NCBI RefSeq assembly: GCF_015863205.1
Contig: NZ_JACBXQ010000004.1
Coordinates: 186,001-250,000, forward strand
Direction: 5' to 3'
From: Facklamia lactis
GTDB lineage: Bacteria; Bacillota; Bacilli; Lactobacillales; Aerococcaceae
DNA: 64,000 nucleotides
The notes under the pieces were generated by a model, which saw only the letters and a program-made list of their open reading frames with translations, did not search any database and was not told the origin of the DNA. The first letter of the stretch is position 1. Every line of letters starts with the position of its first letter. The translations under genes were made by a program, and so were the position numbers. Shown here in pieces: positions 15,968 to 25,978 of the stretch.

Positions 15968-17173
15968 ATGTCTTTATCTAATAAAAAGGGGTTCACTTTA
16001 GGGTTAGTACCCCGTATCATTATCGCAATCGTTGTTGGGGTTATCATTGGACAAATCAGCTTTGTGCCAGAAGCATTTATTCGTGTATTAGTTACATTTT
16101 CTGGACTTTTTTCAAGTTTTTTGAATTTTATTATTCCATTGATGATTGTTGGTTTAGTTGTTAAAGGAATTTCTGATTTAACTGAAGGTGCTGGTAAGCT
16201 ATTAGGCGTAACCGTCGGAATCTCTTATACCTCTACCTTAATTGGAGGTTCAATCGCTTATGTAGTTGCTAATCTTCTATTTCCAATGTTCATTACTTCT
16301 GAAACGATTGAAAAAGTCACGGATGCTGGAGAAGGCCTCGAAGCTTTCTTTGAAATTCCCCTTACTCCGATGTTCGATGTCACAGCCGCTATTATCTTTG
16401 CCTTTATGATGGGGCTTGGTATTTCTTGGCTCAAAGGTAAATATCCAGAAGAAGGATTATCAATATATAATGTTTTCTCAGGCTTCGAAAAGATTATCAT
16501 GAAGGTCCTTGAGCTTGTAATTGTTCCAATTCTACCGTTCTATATTCTAGGAAACTTTGCTAATCTATCTTATTCCGGAGCAGTCTTTTCAATTTTATCC
16601 GTCTTCTGGCGTGTATTCATTATTGTAATAGCTCTCCATCTGATATACGTTTCTTTAATGTTCATCGTCTTTGGAGGTTTGGCTGGTAAAAATCCATTTG
16701 CTTGTATCAAAAACCAAATTGCCGGTTATATGACAGCACTAGGTACTCAATCTTCTGCTGCCACTATTCCCGTCAATGTTGAATGTTCACGTCAAAATGG
16801 TGTGTCTGAAACTATCGGAAATTTCGTGGTTCCTTTATGTGCTACGATTCACTTAGCAGGTTCAATGATTACAATTACCAGTTGCTCAATAGCTGTCTTA
16901 ATGATGTATAGCATTCCTTATAACTTTGTCACCATCATTAGCTTTATCATGGTTTTAGGTGTTGCAATGGTCGCTGCTCCTGGGGCTCCAGGTGGAGCCA
17001 TCATGTCAGCCTTACCATTCCTACCGATGGTTGGCATTGCCACGGATGCGATGCAACAGCTTATGATCAGTTTATATATTACCCAAGATTCATTCGGTAC
17101 AGCAGCCAATGTTTCTGGAGATAATGCAATAGCGATTCTTGTTGACCATTTCCATAAAAAATGGAATAAATGA
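15968..17173 (+). CDS. DAACS-family sodium:amino-acid/dicarboxylate symporter
   Basis: This 401-residue integral membrane protein has about eight helices plus re-entrant loops. The family motifs are visible: ALGTQSSAATIPVN (hairpin 1 serine-rich motif, about 258-271), CATIHLAGSMITI, and the C-terminal SFGTAANVSGDNA, where Asn and Asp bind substrate and sodium. It is near SstT in length, and the operon context (kbl, tdh) suggests threonine or serine as cargo; dicarboxylate or glutamate remains possible from the sequence alone. It starts at ATG with GGAGG 5 bases upstream, after the structured leader. Confidence 0.85.
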   Translation: MSLSNKKGFTLGLVPRIIIAIVVGVIIGQISFVPEAFIRVLVTFSGLFSSFLNFIIPLMIVGLVVKGISDLTEGAGKLLGVTVGISYTSTLIGGSIAYVVANLLFPMFITSETIEKVTDAGEGLEAFFEIPLTPMFDVTAAIIFAFMMGLGISWLKGKYPEEGLSIYNVFSGFEKIIMKVLELVIVPILPFYILGNFANLSYSGAVFSILSVFWRVFIIVIALHLIYVSLMFIVFGGLAGKNPFACIKNQIAGYMTALGTQSSAATIPVNVECSRQNGVSETIGNFVVPLCATIHLAGSMITITSCSIAVLMMYSIPYNFVTIISFIMVLGVAMVAAPGAPGGAIMSALPFLPMVGIATDAMQQLMISLYITQDSFGTAANVSGDNAIAILVDHFHKKWNK

Positions 17174-17201
17174 TGTAAGCGCATAAAAAAAGAGTTATAA
17201 T
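17174..17201 (+). promoter_or_regulatory. Possible internal promoter and cre half-site before kbl
   Basis: TATAAT (17196-17201) stands 46 bases before the kbl ATG with a weak -35. TGTAAGCGC (17174-17182) matches the left half of a cre box. It could give kbl-tdh expression apart from the symporter. Confidence 0.35.
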
Positions 17202-17246
17202 AAATCTAACATGTCTCACTGGTTTAACAAAAGAAAGGAAATTTTT

Positions 17247-18437
17247 ATGACATCAAAAAATTTAGTAAAAGTCCTTGAAGAAAGTCTTCAAGATTTGAGG
17301 GATAAAGGTCTATATAATCAAATTGATACTCTTGATGAAGCAAACGGTCCTGAAATTTCAATTGAAGGAAAAAAAGTAATCAACCTATCTTCAAATAACT
17401 ACTTAGGCTTTGCTACTGATCCAGATTTAATTGCAGCTGCAAATAAGGCAACAGAAGAATACGGTGTAGGAGCAGGAGCAGTTCGTACCATTAACGGAAC
17501 ACTTAAAATTCACAATGAATTAGAAGCAACCTTAGCTAAATTCAAAAAAACTGAAGCCACAATTGCTTTCCAATCAGGATTCAACTCTAATATGGGTGCT
17601 ATCCCAGCTGTTATGACTAAAAAAGATGCTATTCTGTCTGATGAATTAAACCATGCTTCAATTATTGATGGTTGTCGTCTGTCAGGTGCTAAGATCATAC
17701 GTGTTAAGCATCAAGATATGGAAGATTTACGTGCTAAAGCCAAAGAAGCAGTTGAATCTGGTCTCTATGAGAAAATCATGTATATTACTGATGGTGTCTT
17801 CTCTATGGATGGAGATGTTGCCAAATTAGACCAAAGTATTGATATTTGTGAGGAATTTGACATTATCACTTATGTGGATGATGCGCATGGTTCAGGTGTA
17901 ATGGGTAAAGGAGCAGGGACTGTAAAACACTTCGGCTTATCAGATCGAGTAGATATCCAAATGGGAACTTTATCTAAAGGTCTTGGAGTTGTAGGTGGCT
18001 ATGTAGCTGGTAAACAAGTTCTCATTGACTGGTTAAAAGTTCGTGGTCGTCCATTCTTATTCTCGACTTCATTAACACCTGGTGCCGCAGCCGCTGCAAA
18101 AGCTGGTGTTGAAAAGTTAATGACTTCCGATGAGCCGGTAACCAAACTATGGGATAATGCAGATTACCTAAAACAAGGTTTAGTAAATCTTGGTTTTAAC
18201 ATCGGTCATTCTGAAAGTCCAATTACTCCTTGTATTGTTGGTGATGAGAATTTAACACAACAATTCTCAACACGCTTACGCGAAGAAGGCGTTTATGCTA
18301 AATCAATTGTCTTCCCAACAGTTCCTCGTGGAACAGGACGAGTTCGTAATATGCCTTCTGCTGCTCATACTAAAGATCAATTAGATCGTGCACTTGCTAT
18401 CTATGAAAAAGTTGGAAAAGAACTAGGCATTATTTAA
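17247..18437 (+). CDS. kbl: Glycine C-acetyltransferase (2-amino-3-ketobutyrate CoA ligase)
   Basis: This PLP enzyme cleaves 2-amino-3-ketobutyrate with CoA to glycine and acetyl-CoA, the second step of threonine degradation. It belongs to the alpha-oxoamine synthase family: NLSSNNYLG (about 46-54), [11 protein letters not shown] (210-220) and the Schiff-base lysine in GTLSKGLG (Lys244). I take the ATG at 17247, behind AAGAAAGG; an upstream in-frame ATG at 17211 lacks a ribosome site. The 396 residues agree with the E. coli enzyme length. The tdh gene follows after 31 bases, so the pair forms the full pathway. Confidence 0.94.
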   Translation: MTSKNLVKVLEESLQDLRDKGLYNQIDTLDEANGPEISIEGKKVINLSSNNYLGFATDPDLIAAANKATEEYGVGAGAVRTINGTLKIHNELEATLAKFKKTEATIAFQSGFNSNMGAIPAVMTKKDAILSDELNHASIIDGCRLSGAKIIRVKHQDMEDLRAKAKEAVESGLYEKIMYITDGVFSMDGDVAKLDQSIDICEEFDIITYVDDAHGSGVMGKGAGTVKHFGLSDRVDIQMGTLSKGLGVVGGYVAGKQVLIDWLKVRGRPFLFSTSLTPGAAAAAKAGVEKLMTSDEPVTKLWDNADYLKQGLVNLGFNIGHSESPITPCIVGDENLTQQFSTRLREEGVYAKSIVFPTVPRGTGRVRNMPSAAHTKDQLDRALAIYEKVGKELGII

Positions 18438-18468
18438 TCGCTTGATAGAACAAGAAAGAAGGTTAATT

Positions 18469-19434
18469 ATGACAAAAATTTTAGTTACAGGATCCCTTGG
18501 GCAAGTTGGCTCTGACTTAGTCATTAAACTACGTGAGGATTATGGGATTGACAACGTAATCGCTACTGACCTAAATGAAAATCCGGATTCAAAAGTTTGT
18601 AATGAAGGTATTTTTGAAAAATTGGATGTGCTAGATGTTGATGCCTACCGAGCTTTAGTTGAAAAATACAATGTCGATACAATCTTTAATTTAGCCGGTG
18701 TCCTATCAGCTGTTGGAGAAGCAAAACCAATGGTATGCTGGAATGTCAATGTTGGGGGTGTTATTAATACTTTAGAAATTGCTAAAGATCATAATTGTAA
18801 AGTATTAAACATCTCTTCTATTGCAGCATTTGGCCCTTCAACTCCATTAGATAACACACCACAAGTTACCATTCAGCGTCCAACTACCATGTACGGAGTG
18901 GCTAAAGTAGCCAGTGAACTACTTTGCGATTACTATCATCATAAATATGGAGTTGATACTCGCGCTGTTCGTTTCCCTGGCATCATCTCTTACGCAGCCC
19001 TACCTGGTGGGGGAACAACAGACTATGCTGTTGAAATATACTATGAAGCTTTAAAATCTGGTAAATATACTTCATTTATTGACAAAGGAACCCATATGGA
19101 TATGATGTATATGCCTGACGCTATCGGTTGCCTCATTCAATTAATGGAAGCAGACGGAGATAAGCTAGTTAACCGTAACGCTTACAATGTTAGTGCCATG
19201 AGTTTTGACCCTGAGGAAATTGCTGCTTCTATAAAAAAATATATCCCAACTTTTGAAATGGATTACGATGTAGATCCTCTTCGTCAAGGGATCGCTGAAT
19301 CTTGGCCAAATTCCTTAGATATCAGTTGTGCTAAAGAAGAATGGGGCTTCCATACAGATTATGACTTAGATGCGATGTCTCTCGATATGTTGAAAAATTT
19401 ATCTGAAAAATTAAATATTCCTTTTGAAGGTTAA
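18469..19434 (+). CDS. tdh: L-threonine 3-dehydrogenase, SDR type
   Basis: This enzyme oxidises L-threonine to 2-amino-3-ketobutyrate with NAD+. It is the short-chain-dehydrogenase (GalE-like) form, not the zinc alcohol-dehydrogenase form: Rossmann motif TGSLGQVG (7-14), NISSIAAFGP, and the catalytic MYGVAK (Tyr142, Lys146). The substrate loop RFPGIISY and GGTTDYAVEIYY are typical. I start at the ATG at 18469 with AAGAAGG before it, giving 321 residues; the upstream in-frame TTG has no support. The product is channelled to Kbl from the gene just upstream. It ends before a strong terminator. Confidence 0.92.
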   Translation: MTKILVTGSLGQVGSDLVIKLREDYGIDNVIATDLNENPDSKVCNEGIFEKLDVLDVDAYRALVEKYNVDTIFNLAGVLSAVGEAKPMVCWNVNVGGVINTLEIAKDHNCKVLNISSIAAFGPSTPLDNTPQVTIQRPTTMYGVAKVASELLCDYYHHKYGVDTRAVRFPGIISYAALPGGGTTDYAVEIYYEALKSGKYTSFIDKGTHMDMMYMPDAIGCLIQLMEADGDKLVNRNAYNVSAMSFDPEEIAASIKKYIPTFEMDYDVDPLRQGIAESWPNSLDISCAKEEWGFHTDYDLDAMSLDMLKNLSEKLNIPFEG

Positions 19435-19468
19435 TATCGATCTTCGTTACTCAATAATTACTTTTATA

Positions 19469-19504
19469 AAAATACCGACCTGACGTAAGTCAGGTCGGTA
19501 TTTT
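19469..19504. terminator. Bidirectional terminator, tdh / yccF
   Basis: A perfect 16-bp stem (19469-19484 with 19489-19504) around GTAA, GC-rich in the middle and ending in A4/T4. It serves both convergent genes. Confidence 0.92.
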
Positions 19505-19876
19505 CTATTGCTTAATAATTTCTGCACCAAAAGGTAATAAGGCTAGTTGAGCTAATTTTAGTTGCTGTTTGGCAAAAGGAATTCCCACAATCGTTAAAGC
19601 TAAAATTAAAGCACTTAGAATATGCACCATCGCTAATTCGATTCCTCCAAAAACCAACCATACAATATTCAGAATTAATGATGCACTTGAATCGTGGTAG
19701 ATTATTTTTTTCCCAAAAGGGAAGAATGACATCTTAGCAAGTTTAAAACACTGTCGCCCAATCGGAAACCCTACAATCGTTAATGACCACAGAACTCCTA
19801 TCAATAACCAGCCTAATCCATTCCACACTCCACCAAATAAAAACCAAATAAGATTTCCTAAACAGGACACTGTCAT
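19505..19876 (-). CDS. YccF-family membrane protein
   Basis: This 123-residue protein consists of two tandem YccF (DUF307) units. The first is GNLIWFLFGGVWNGLGWLL followed by LTIVGFPIGRQCFKLAKMSFFPFG; the second repeats the pattern with LNIVWLVFGGIE and LTIVGIPFAKQQLKLAQLALLPFG. Each unit has membrane helices. The function of the family is unknown. The start is ATG at 19876, though a GTG two codons later has a better-spaced GGGAGG. It faces tdh across the terminator and is not part of that operon. Confidence 0.88.
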   Translation of the reverse strand: MTVSCLGNLIWFLFGGVWNGLGWLLIGVLWSLTIVGFPIGRQCFKLAKMSFFPFGKKIIYHDSSASLILNIVWLVFGGIELAMVHILSALILALTIVGIPFAKQQLKLAQLALLPFGAEIIKQ

Positions 19877-19924
19877 CCTCCCTTTCCCTCTAACATATGA
19901 ATATATTACGATTCAAAAGAGGAG

Positions 19925-21148
19925 TTAACCTCGGTCATAAGCCCCATTTAAGTCCGATTTATGCCTTATATATTCAAAGACAGCAGCCGCTCCCATCCCA
20001 CCGCCAATGCACATTGTAACCATTCCATATTTACTTTGTGATTGCTTCCTCATTTCAGCTAACAAGCGAGCCGTTAAAATAGAGCCCGTTGCACCATTAG
20101 GATGTCCTAAGGCAATCGCTCCACCATTCGGATTAATAATATTCTGATTCAAACCTAAATGTTTAATCACTGCCAGCGCTTGAGCAGCAAAAGCCTCATT
20201 CAATTCTATTAGATCAATGTCTTCTATGTTTAAGCCTACCAAGTCTAAAACTTTAGGTATCGCATATGCTGGACCTATCCCCATCATATCAGGTTCAACT
20301 CCCACCACTTTATACCCCATAAACTTTGCAATAGGTTGAATCCCCAATTCTTTTGCCTTACTTGAAGACATTAGGACGACAAAACTTGCCCCATCGGAAA
20401 TTTGTGATGATGTAGCTGCTGTTACTGTTCCTCCCTGTTTAAAAACATTGGGCAACTTTTTTAATTGATCCCGATTGGTATCAGAGCGGATTCCTTGGTC
20501 TTCTTTAAATGTCATTTCAGTCACATACGGCCGACCTTCATGAAATTTTACATTTTTTACTTGAACGGGAATAATTTCATCCTCAAATCGCCCATTAACT
20601 TGAGCATGATAAGCTTTTCGATGGCTTTCAACAGCAAATTGATCTTGATCGGCTTGACTAATGCAGTACTTTTCTGCTAAATTTTCAGCAGTCAATCCCA
20701 TCGAAGTGGAAAGGTGTCTTCCATTTTCCTCTAAAAATAAATTATTGGTCATCTCTGGATTATTAAATGTTGTTGTACTTAAAAATTCTACTCCACCTGC
20801 TACCAGAATATCGGCTTGCTTTGCCATGATGGCATTCGAAGCGATCGCAATTGCTTGAAGACCTGAAGCACAAAAGCGATTAACGGTTTGACCAGGGATT
20901 TGCTCACTCAGTCCTGCACGTAAAGCGATACGCCTGCCTATATTCATTCCTTGCATGTTTTCTGGTATCGAGCATCCCACCACAATATCCTCAATCATTT
21001 GGCTTTCAAAGGATGATCCGACCCTGGCAATAACCCCTTTTAGTACTTGTGCCGCAATATCTTCTGGACGCTCATAATAGTAAGCTCCCCCTTGACGTCC
21101 TTTACCTATAGGGGATCTCCCGTAAGCTACAATATACGCTTCTTCCAT
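19925..21148 (-). CDS. fadA: Acetyl-CoA acyltransferase (thiolase)
   Basis: This would catalyse the thiolytic last step of fatty-acid beta-oxidation, or the reverse condensation. The active-site cysteine sits in [12 protein letters not shown], the second site in [17 protein letters not shown] (His) and the base cysteine in [10 protein letters not shown]. Length of 407 fits degradative thiolases. GGGGGGATATT precedes ATG. It is the last gene of a three-gene unit after the acyl-CoA ligase and FadN, 10 bases behind the latter. The pairing with FadN is the Bacillus fadNA arrangement, which favours a role with long- or medium-chain acyl-CoA over acetoacetyl-CoA synthesis. Confidence 0.92.
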   Translation of the reverse strand: MEEAYIVAYGRSPIGKGRQGGAYYYERPEDIAAQVLKGVIARVGSSFESQMIEDIVVGCSIPENMQGMNIGRRIALRAGLSEQIPGQTVNRFCASGLQAIAIASNAIMAKQADILVAGGVEFLSTTTFNNPEMTNNLFLEENGRHLSTSMGLTAENLAEKYCISQADQDQFAVESHRKAYHAQVNGRFEDEIIPVQVKNVKFHEGRPYVTEMTFKEDQGIRSDTNRDQLKKLPNVFKQGGTVTAATSSQISDGASFVVLMSSSKAKELGIQPIAKFMGYKVVGVEPDMMGIGPAYAIPKVLDLVGLNIEDIDLIELNEAFAAQALAVIKHLGLNQNIINPNGGAIALGHPNGATGSILTARLLAEMRKQSQSKYGMVTMCIGGGMGAAAVFEYIRHKSDLNGAYDRG

Positions 21149-21158
21149 AATATCCCCC

Positions 21159-23402
21159 CTAATTATGTAAAGGCCGTCTATTTTTCATCCAAAATGTCAT
21201 TCTTTCTTGAGTTTTTGGATGATTCCATAGAGCCATAAATTGTTCTTTTTCTATTTCTAATAAATATTTTTGATTTACAATCGTTCCAAGTGGAACATTT
21301 CCTCCAGCCAAAACATCTGCGATTGAACGCGCAATGACACAATCGTGCTCAGTAGCAAAGCCTCCTGATAACCAATTTCTTAATTGTCCCTCTATAATGG
21401 CCTTAAAGTCACTCCCTAGAACCGCATATTCCATGCTGCCTTCTCCTATATAGCCATACTTAGCTAAGAATTCTACCTCCGCAATAGCCGAGCGTAATAC
21501 ATCTTGCTTTCTTCGCACGATTCGATCAGTCTGCCTTAGTAGTCCCAAGTTAAGAGCATCATAAGCATTTTTAGAAACTTTCCCATAAGCAACTGTTAGA
21601 AAATCAGAGAACAGTTCTCGCTTTGTTTCATAACGTGACATGTGACTACGGTAAACTCGATCTGCTAGTTCTGTTAAGCCTCCACCACCTGGAATCAAGC
21701 CTACTCCCACTTCTGTTAATCCAATAAAAGTATCCGCTGCAGCGACTACTTTAGGAGAGAACAGAGCTATTTCTGCCCCCCCTCCTAAAACATGGCCATG
21801 GATTGCAGTTACTATCGGCTTAGAACTATGTTTTAATTTAGTAACCATTTTCTGTCCCATGTTTAAACTCTTTTGTAATTGCAAATGATTCATATTCTGC
21901 ATGGTATGAATATCAAAACCCACAGAAAAATTTTTTTGTAGATTTGCTACGACCATTCCTTTTACCGCATTAGTCTGCAAATAATCGATAGCTAGTATGA
22001 TATCTTCCATTAAGCCAGGTGTAATAACAGATTTGGGTGTACAAATTATAAGAAGTAATACCTGCTCAGAAGTCTTAACAAACTGACTTTGTTGATCATG
22101 ATCCCAAATAACGCTATCTATCAAATCATCTCGCAGTTTGACAGACTGCGGTTCACATTGTTTGGAATAAAAAGCCTGTCCTCTTTCTTGAATCCATTTA
22201 GGCAAGGGCCCCACTTCATCTTCTATTCTTTTTTTTACGCGTTCATAGCCCATCAAATCCCAGATTTCAAAAGGTCCCCACTGCCAGTTATATCCCCATA
22301 CCATAGCCTTATCTATATCTTGATAAGAATCGCAAGCATATCCTACATTGATCGCTGCATAGTACATCACATTCCTAATCGATTCCCACATAAACGTTCC
22401 AATTTTATCTTCTGAGTTAAAGATCACTTCAAAATTATCCTGAGCTTTCTTAGACTTTAAGTGATTAAAGATATCCAATTCTGGAAAAACAAATGATTCA
22501 TAATTTTCCGTCTCACCATTAAAAAAGTAGCGCTGATTTTGTTTTTTCTTATAATAACCTCCATTTGTTTTATCACCTAAATATTGATGAGCTAATAACA
22601 AATCAGGAAGAGACCTTTTCTGAAAGAACAAGCGCTCTCTTTCATCCTTACTGTAATAATTAAACGCAGCAGCTGATACATCAATTCCTGTTAAATCGCT
22701 TAAGCGGTAAGGCCCCATTTTACTGCGACCAATATAAGCACCGGAAATTGCATCAATCATTGGAATTGGCCACTTCTTAGCTTCTCCTCGGGCCATAATT
22801 TCATGATTAGCGTAAAAACCAATTCGATTAGCCAAAAAGCCTGTGACATCTTTTGCTTTGATAACTTCTTTATTTAAAATCTCTTTCACAAAAACTTCTA
22901 CCTCAGCCAAGACGCTCTTATCGGTTTCCTTATTAGCAATCAACTCCACCATACGACTCGAATGCACTGGAGTAAAAAAATGTAAGCCAATAAAAAACTT
23001 TCTCTGTTGACTTGATAAAACTTCTGACAACGTATTAATGGACAGACTGGATGTATTACTCGCTAAGATTGTTTTCGCCGAAACAATTCTAGTCAAAGAT
23101 TTAAATAACTTTTTCTTAATTTCTAAATCCTCTACTATTGTTTCAATAAGCATATCACTGTTTTTGAGGGCTTGTTCAGCTTGGCTAAAATGCAAATAAT
23201 TGATCTGTGAAATAGAACTCGGACGAAATAATAATTGATTTTTAGGATTTCGTATATAATCAAGTGGTTCTAAAGGGAGCTCTTCAGGACTCTGAGCGGT
23301 CATATTTATCAAGTTTACGGATAACCCCATATTAATCAAATACGCAGCAATTTGTCTCCCCATGCTCCCCGATCCAAGGACACTGACTCTATGAATATTC
23401 AT
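21159..23402 (-). CDS. fadN: 3-hydroxyacyl-CoA dehydrogenase / enoyl-CoA hydratase (FadN type)
   Basis: This is a bifunctional protein of 747 residues in FadN order: NAD-binding dehydrogenase first (VLGSGSMGRQIAAYL, 8-22; catalytic His in IGLHFFTPVHSSRMVE; VTGFLANRIGF), then a crotonase domain in the last third. The crotonase has the two catalytic Glu in GGGAEIALF and LTEVGVGLIPGGGG. It hydrates trans-2-enoyl-CoA and oxidises the hydroxyacyl-CoA with NAD+. Its ATG overlaps the stop of the ligase gene (TAATG), so translation is coupled. It is slightly shorter than the Bacillus protein. No acyl-CoA dehydrogenase gene accompanies it. Confidence 0.92.
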   Translation of the reverse strand: MNIHRVSVLGSGSMGRQIAAYLINMGLSVNLINMTAQSPEELPLEPLDYIRNPKNQLLFRPSSISQINYLHFSQAEQALKNSDMLIETIVEDLEIKKKLFKSLTRIVSAKTILASNTSSLSINTLSEVLSSQQRKFFIGLHFFTPVHSSRMVELIANKETDKSVLAEVEVFVKEILNKEVIKAKDVTGFLANRIGFYANHEIMARGEAKKWPIPMIDAISGAYIGRSKMGPYRLSDLTGIDVSAAAFNYYSKDERERLFFQKRSLPDLLLAHQYLGDKTNGGYYKKKQNQRYFFNGETENYESFVFPELDIFNHLKSKKAQDNFEVIFNSEDKIGTFMWESIRNVMYYAAINVGYACDSYQDIDKAMVWGYNWQWGPFEIWDLMGYERVKKRIEDEVGPLPKWIQERGQAFYSKQCEPQSVKLRDDLIDSVIWDHDQQSQFVKTSEQVLLLIICTPKSVITPGLMEDIILAIDYLQTNAVKGMVVANLQKNFSVGFDIHTMQNMNHLQLQKSLNMGQKMVTKLKHSSKPIVTAIHGHVLGGGAEIALFSPKVVAAADTFIGLTEVGVGLIPGGGGLTELADRVYRSHMSRYETKRELFSDFLTVAYGKVSKNAYDALNLGLLRQTDRIVRRKQDVLRSAIAEVEFLAKYGYIGEGSMEYAVLGSDFKAIIEGQLRNWLSGGFATEHDCVIARSIADVLAGGNVPLGTIVNQKYLLEIEKEQFMALWNHPKTQERMTFWMKNRRPLHN

Positions 23403-25072
23403 TATTGTCTCTCTTTCTCTATTAATTGGCGATATTCACCGGCTAATTGGAATTTCATCACTTTTCCAGCAACTGTTTCAGGTAAGGAACTTCTAAAGAA
23501 AATTCGCTTAGGAGTTTCATATCCTGCGAGCTCCTGACGGCAAAATTGAATGAGTACCTCTTCACTTATTACTTCTCCTTCTTTTAACACAACAATCGCT
23601 ACTACCATTTCATCCCATTTTTCATCTTTTATTCCAATGACTGCTGCTCTTTTAACAGAAGGGTGAGAACTAAGAATCGATTCTACTCTTAATGTTGAGA
23701 CACTCTCTCCCCCAGTCTTAATCATATTTTTTATCCGATCTACCATAACTACCAAGCCATTCTCATCATACATTCCACGATCTCCCGAATGGAACCATCC
23801 ATTTCGTATTGCTTGCTCAGTTGCTTTTTGATCTTTATAATAACCTGAAAAATTAATTGGAGAACGGTAGACAATTTCGCCCTGTTCATAAGGTTCATTG
23901 ATAATTTGATCATGCTCATCTACAATCACCGCTGCCAAACTTGGATCTGGGATTCCTACATAATTTTCAAAAGGTGCAAACTTTCGATAAATTGCAGGAT
24001 ACCGATCATGTGGAAAACGATAACCTGCTATTGCTTCAGTTTGCGCAAACGATTCAAAAATATTTACGTGATGGCCACATATTTCTTTTAAAGCATCGTG
24101 ATATTTAGGCTCCAATGCTGCATATCCATACAAAATTGAAGTTAATGAAGAAAAGTTTAAAGAATAGCAATTGCTATGATAATGATCAACAAGATCGTAT
24201 ACCATTGCTGCAGAACCTGCCCAGAGTGCTGTTGGCTTTTCCTGACTAATAGCTTGACAAAGATCGTTAATATTGTAGTTGCGCCCCATAATAAACGTTC
24301 CACCTGTTAAAAAAGCAGATCCTGGCAAAGTTTGATCCGCTACATGATAAATCGCAGGCAAAAAAGAGATCACTTTATATTGCCACTCTCCAAATAGAGA
24401 GGTCCCTAATTTCATTCCATAGTTATAGGCTGCAAAATATGTATAATGATGCGAAATCATCACACCTTTCGGCATAGAAGTAGTGCCAGATGTAAACAAT
24501 ATTTCCCAAATATCGTCCCCATGAATTTCTATCTCAGGTGACTCTTTTGAAATATCCTTAATAAAGTTCTTAAAAGAGCATTCATTGAACTTAATATTTC
24601 CTTTAACCGGAATCACCACATCAATATTAATTTGTTTTCTCTCTACGACTTTTTGAACTCGGTTAAGATGTTCATCATCGACAATAATCATTTCGGGCTC
24701 TGTTAAATCAAGGATATATTCTAATACATCATCAGCGAGCATAGTATTCACTGGCACATTCACCATGCCTGCTTTAGCAACTCCTACTTTTGCTAGATAA
24801 GCTTCAACAGAATTATCACAAAAGAAAAAAATCCGATCTCCTCTATTTAATCCTGCTTTAAGTAAAGCATTGGCAAATTGGTTAGCGAGATTATCTGCTT
24901 CATGATAACTTACACGCTCATATTCCGGGTAAGCAAAAGCTCCTTTCCAGGCCACAATGGCTTCTTGATTTGGATTTCCTAAGGAAACTCTCTCTAACAT
25001 ATCTCCCACACTAACTCGATCCCAACGATGATTACGTTTACGATTATACAACGAATGAACATCTAACGACAT
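23402..25072 (-). CDS. AMP-forming acyl-CoA ligase
   Basis: This 556-residue ANL-family enzyme activates a carboxylic acid with ATP and CoA. The P-loop-like LFTSGTTSMPKGVMISH (about 205-221), the FAQTEAIAG adenine segment, WFHSGDRGMYDENG and the hinge DRIKNMIKTGGESVS are all there, as is the C-terminal catalytic lysine region ETVAGKVMKF. Long-chain fatty-acid activation is the simplest role given fadN and fadA behind it, but the same family includes carnitine/crotonobetaine and other ligases. AAAGGAG precedes ATG. It is the first gene of the unit. Confidence 0.88.
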   Translation of the reverse strand: MSLDVHSLYNRKRNHRWDRVSVGDMLERVSLGNPNQEAIVAWKGAFAYPEYERVSYHEADNLANQFANALLKAGLNRGDRIFFFCDNSVEAYLAKVGVAKAGMVNVPVNTMLADDVLEYILDLTEPEMIIVDDEHLNRVQKVVERKQINIDVVIPVKGNIKFNECSFKNFIKDISKESPEIEIHGDDIWEILFTSGTTSMPKGVMISHHYTYFAAYNYGMKLGTSLFGEWQYKVISFLPAIYHVADQTLPGSAFLTGGTFIMGRNYNINDLCQAISQEKPTALWAGSAAMVYDLVDHYHSNCYSLNFSSLTSILYGYAALEPKYHDALKEICGHHVNIFESFAQTEAIAGYRFPHDRYPAIYRKFAPFENYVGIPDPSLAAVIVDEHDQIINEPYEQGEIVYRSPINFSGYYKDQKATEQAIRNGWFHSGDRGMYDENGLVVMVDRIKNMIKTGGESVSTLRVESILSSHPSVKRAAVIGIKDEKWDEMVVAIVVLKEGEVISEEVLIQFCRQELAGYETPKRIFFRSSLPETVAGKVMKFQLAGEYRQLIEKERQ

Positions 25073-25284
25073 TTGAACAACTCCTTTATAAATATTTTCA
25101 CAAACATTTTACCATATAATCAGTCCTTTTACATCGTTTTTCACAATATATAAACATCTGGTTTTTTTGAGAATATAGCCTTCCTTTTTCATATTTTGCT
25201 TAACTAAAAATAATTTTCAGCTTTTCAGCCATAAACGATTTAACTTGAATCATTCTCTATTTAATTTATAAATTCATTCAAAAA

Positions 25285-25312
25285 AAAGACAGTAGCTTTA
25301 CACTACTGACCT
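25285..25312 (-). terminator. Terminator after the UPF0637 gene
   Basis: CAGTAG (25290-25295) pairs with CTACTG (25303-25308) over a 7-base loop, followed on the minus strand by a long T run (complement of 25280-25287). Confidence 0.8.
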
Positions 25313-25316
25313 TTAA

Positions 25317-25949
25317 CTATTTATAAAAAGATAGACTTTCAAAATAAAATGGAATTAACACTTTAATCGTCTCCTCTATCCATTCAGAGAACAACTTTTC
25401 ATTGGAAAGTATCTTACTTCCTCTATCCTCTTTACGGCCTAACATGAATTCTGCCTTTTTTACTTTGATTAATCGTTCAAAAATTTCTTGATAATCAACA
25501 GCAGATTGTTCAATATAATAAAGTTGAGTATGATCAGGTATTACGACAAAATCATCCGCTAATTCTTGAAAGCTCCCAGCTTTTTTCTGCCATTTTGCAG
25601 CAATTTCTTTTTCATAAAGTGGATTATCGATTAAAGCAAGTCCTACAAATACATACTGAACATTAATAAGAATTTGAAAGTGTGGAAATTTTTTATATCC
25701 TCTGGTATTTCCGCCAATTGCTACCCAAGTACTTTCAGGCGCATAGACACTTCTTCGGCGATGTTGGGCTAAATGAACGGGTATGGGGGGCTCTAACTTC
25801 GAATCTGTCACAAGTTGATTTGAAATTTCCCCACCATAATGTTGCCAGATTGGGTGAATGATTTCTCGAATTCCTTTCATACAAATTTGAAGATCTTCTA
25901 TTTCAAATATTTTAAATACTTCTTCATCTATTATTATTTTATTTTTCAA
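25317..25949 (-). CDS. UPF0637 / DUF1054 family protein
   Basis: This 210-residue soluble protein matches the YktB-type UPF0637 family: HRRRSVYAPESTWVAIG, GYKKFPHFQI, and VGLALIDNPLYEKEIA are its conserved stretches. No biochemical function is established. The start is an uncommon TTG, complementary to 25947-25949, supported by GAGGG six bases upstream; no ATG lies near. It is 29 bases behind the YitT gene in the same direction and is probably co-transcribed with it. The 244 bases between its terminator and the ligase gene hold only the ligase promoter region. Confidence 0.85.
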   Translation of the reverse strand: MKNKIIIDEEVFKIFEIEDLQICMKGIREIIHPIWQHYGGEISNQLVTDSKLEPPIPVHLAQHRRRSVYAPESTWVAIGGNTRGYKKFPHFQILINVQYVFVGLALIDNPLYEKEIAAKWQKKAGSFQELADDFVVIPDHTQLYYIEQSAVDYQEIFERLIKVKKAEFMLGRKEDRGSKILSNEKLFSEWIEETIKVLIPFYFESLSFYK

Positions 25950-25978
25950 ATTAATCCCTCAAATCTATTCACAATGGT

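Noticed and set aside
15968-17173. Calling the symporter a glutamate or dicarboxylate carrier
   Set aside because: The DAACS fold alone does not tell the cargo; kbl and tdh next to it favour threonine or serine, so I left it generic.
25244-25281. TTGAAT/ATTCAA repeat resembling a FadR operator near the fatty-acid genes
   Set aside because: It lies beside the terminator of the UPF0637 gene, not near the promoter of the acyl-CoA ligase, and the arms are short and AT-rich.
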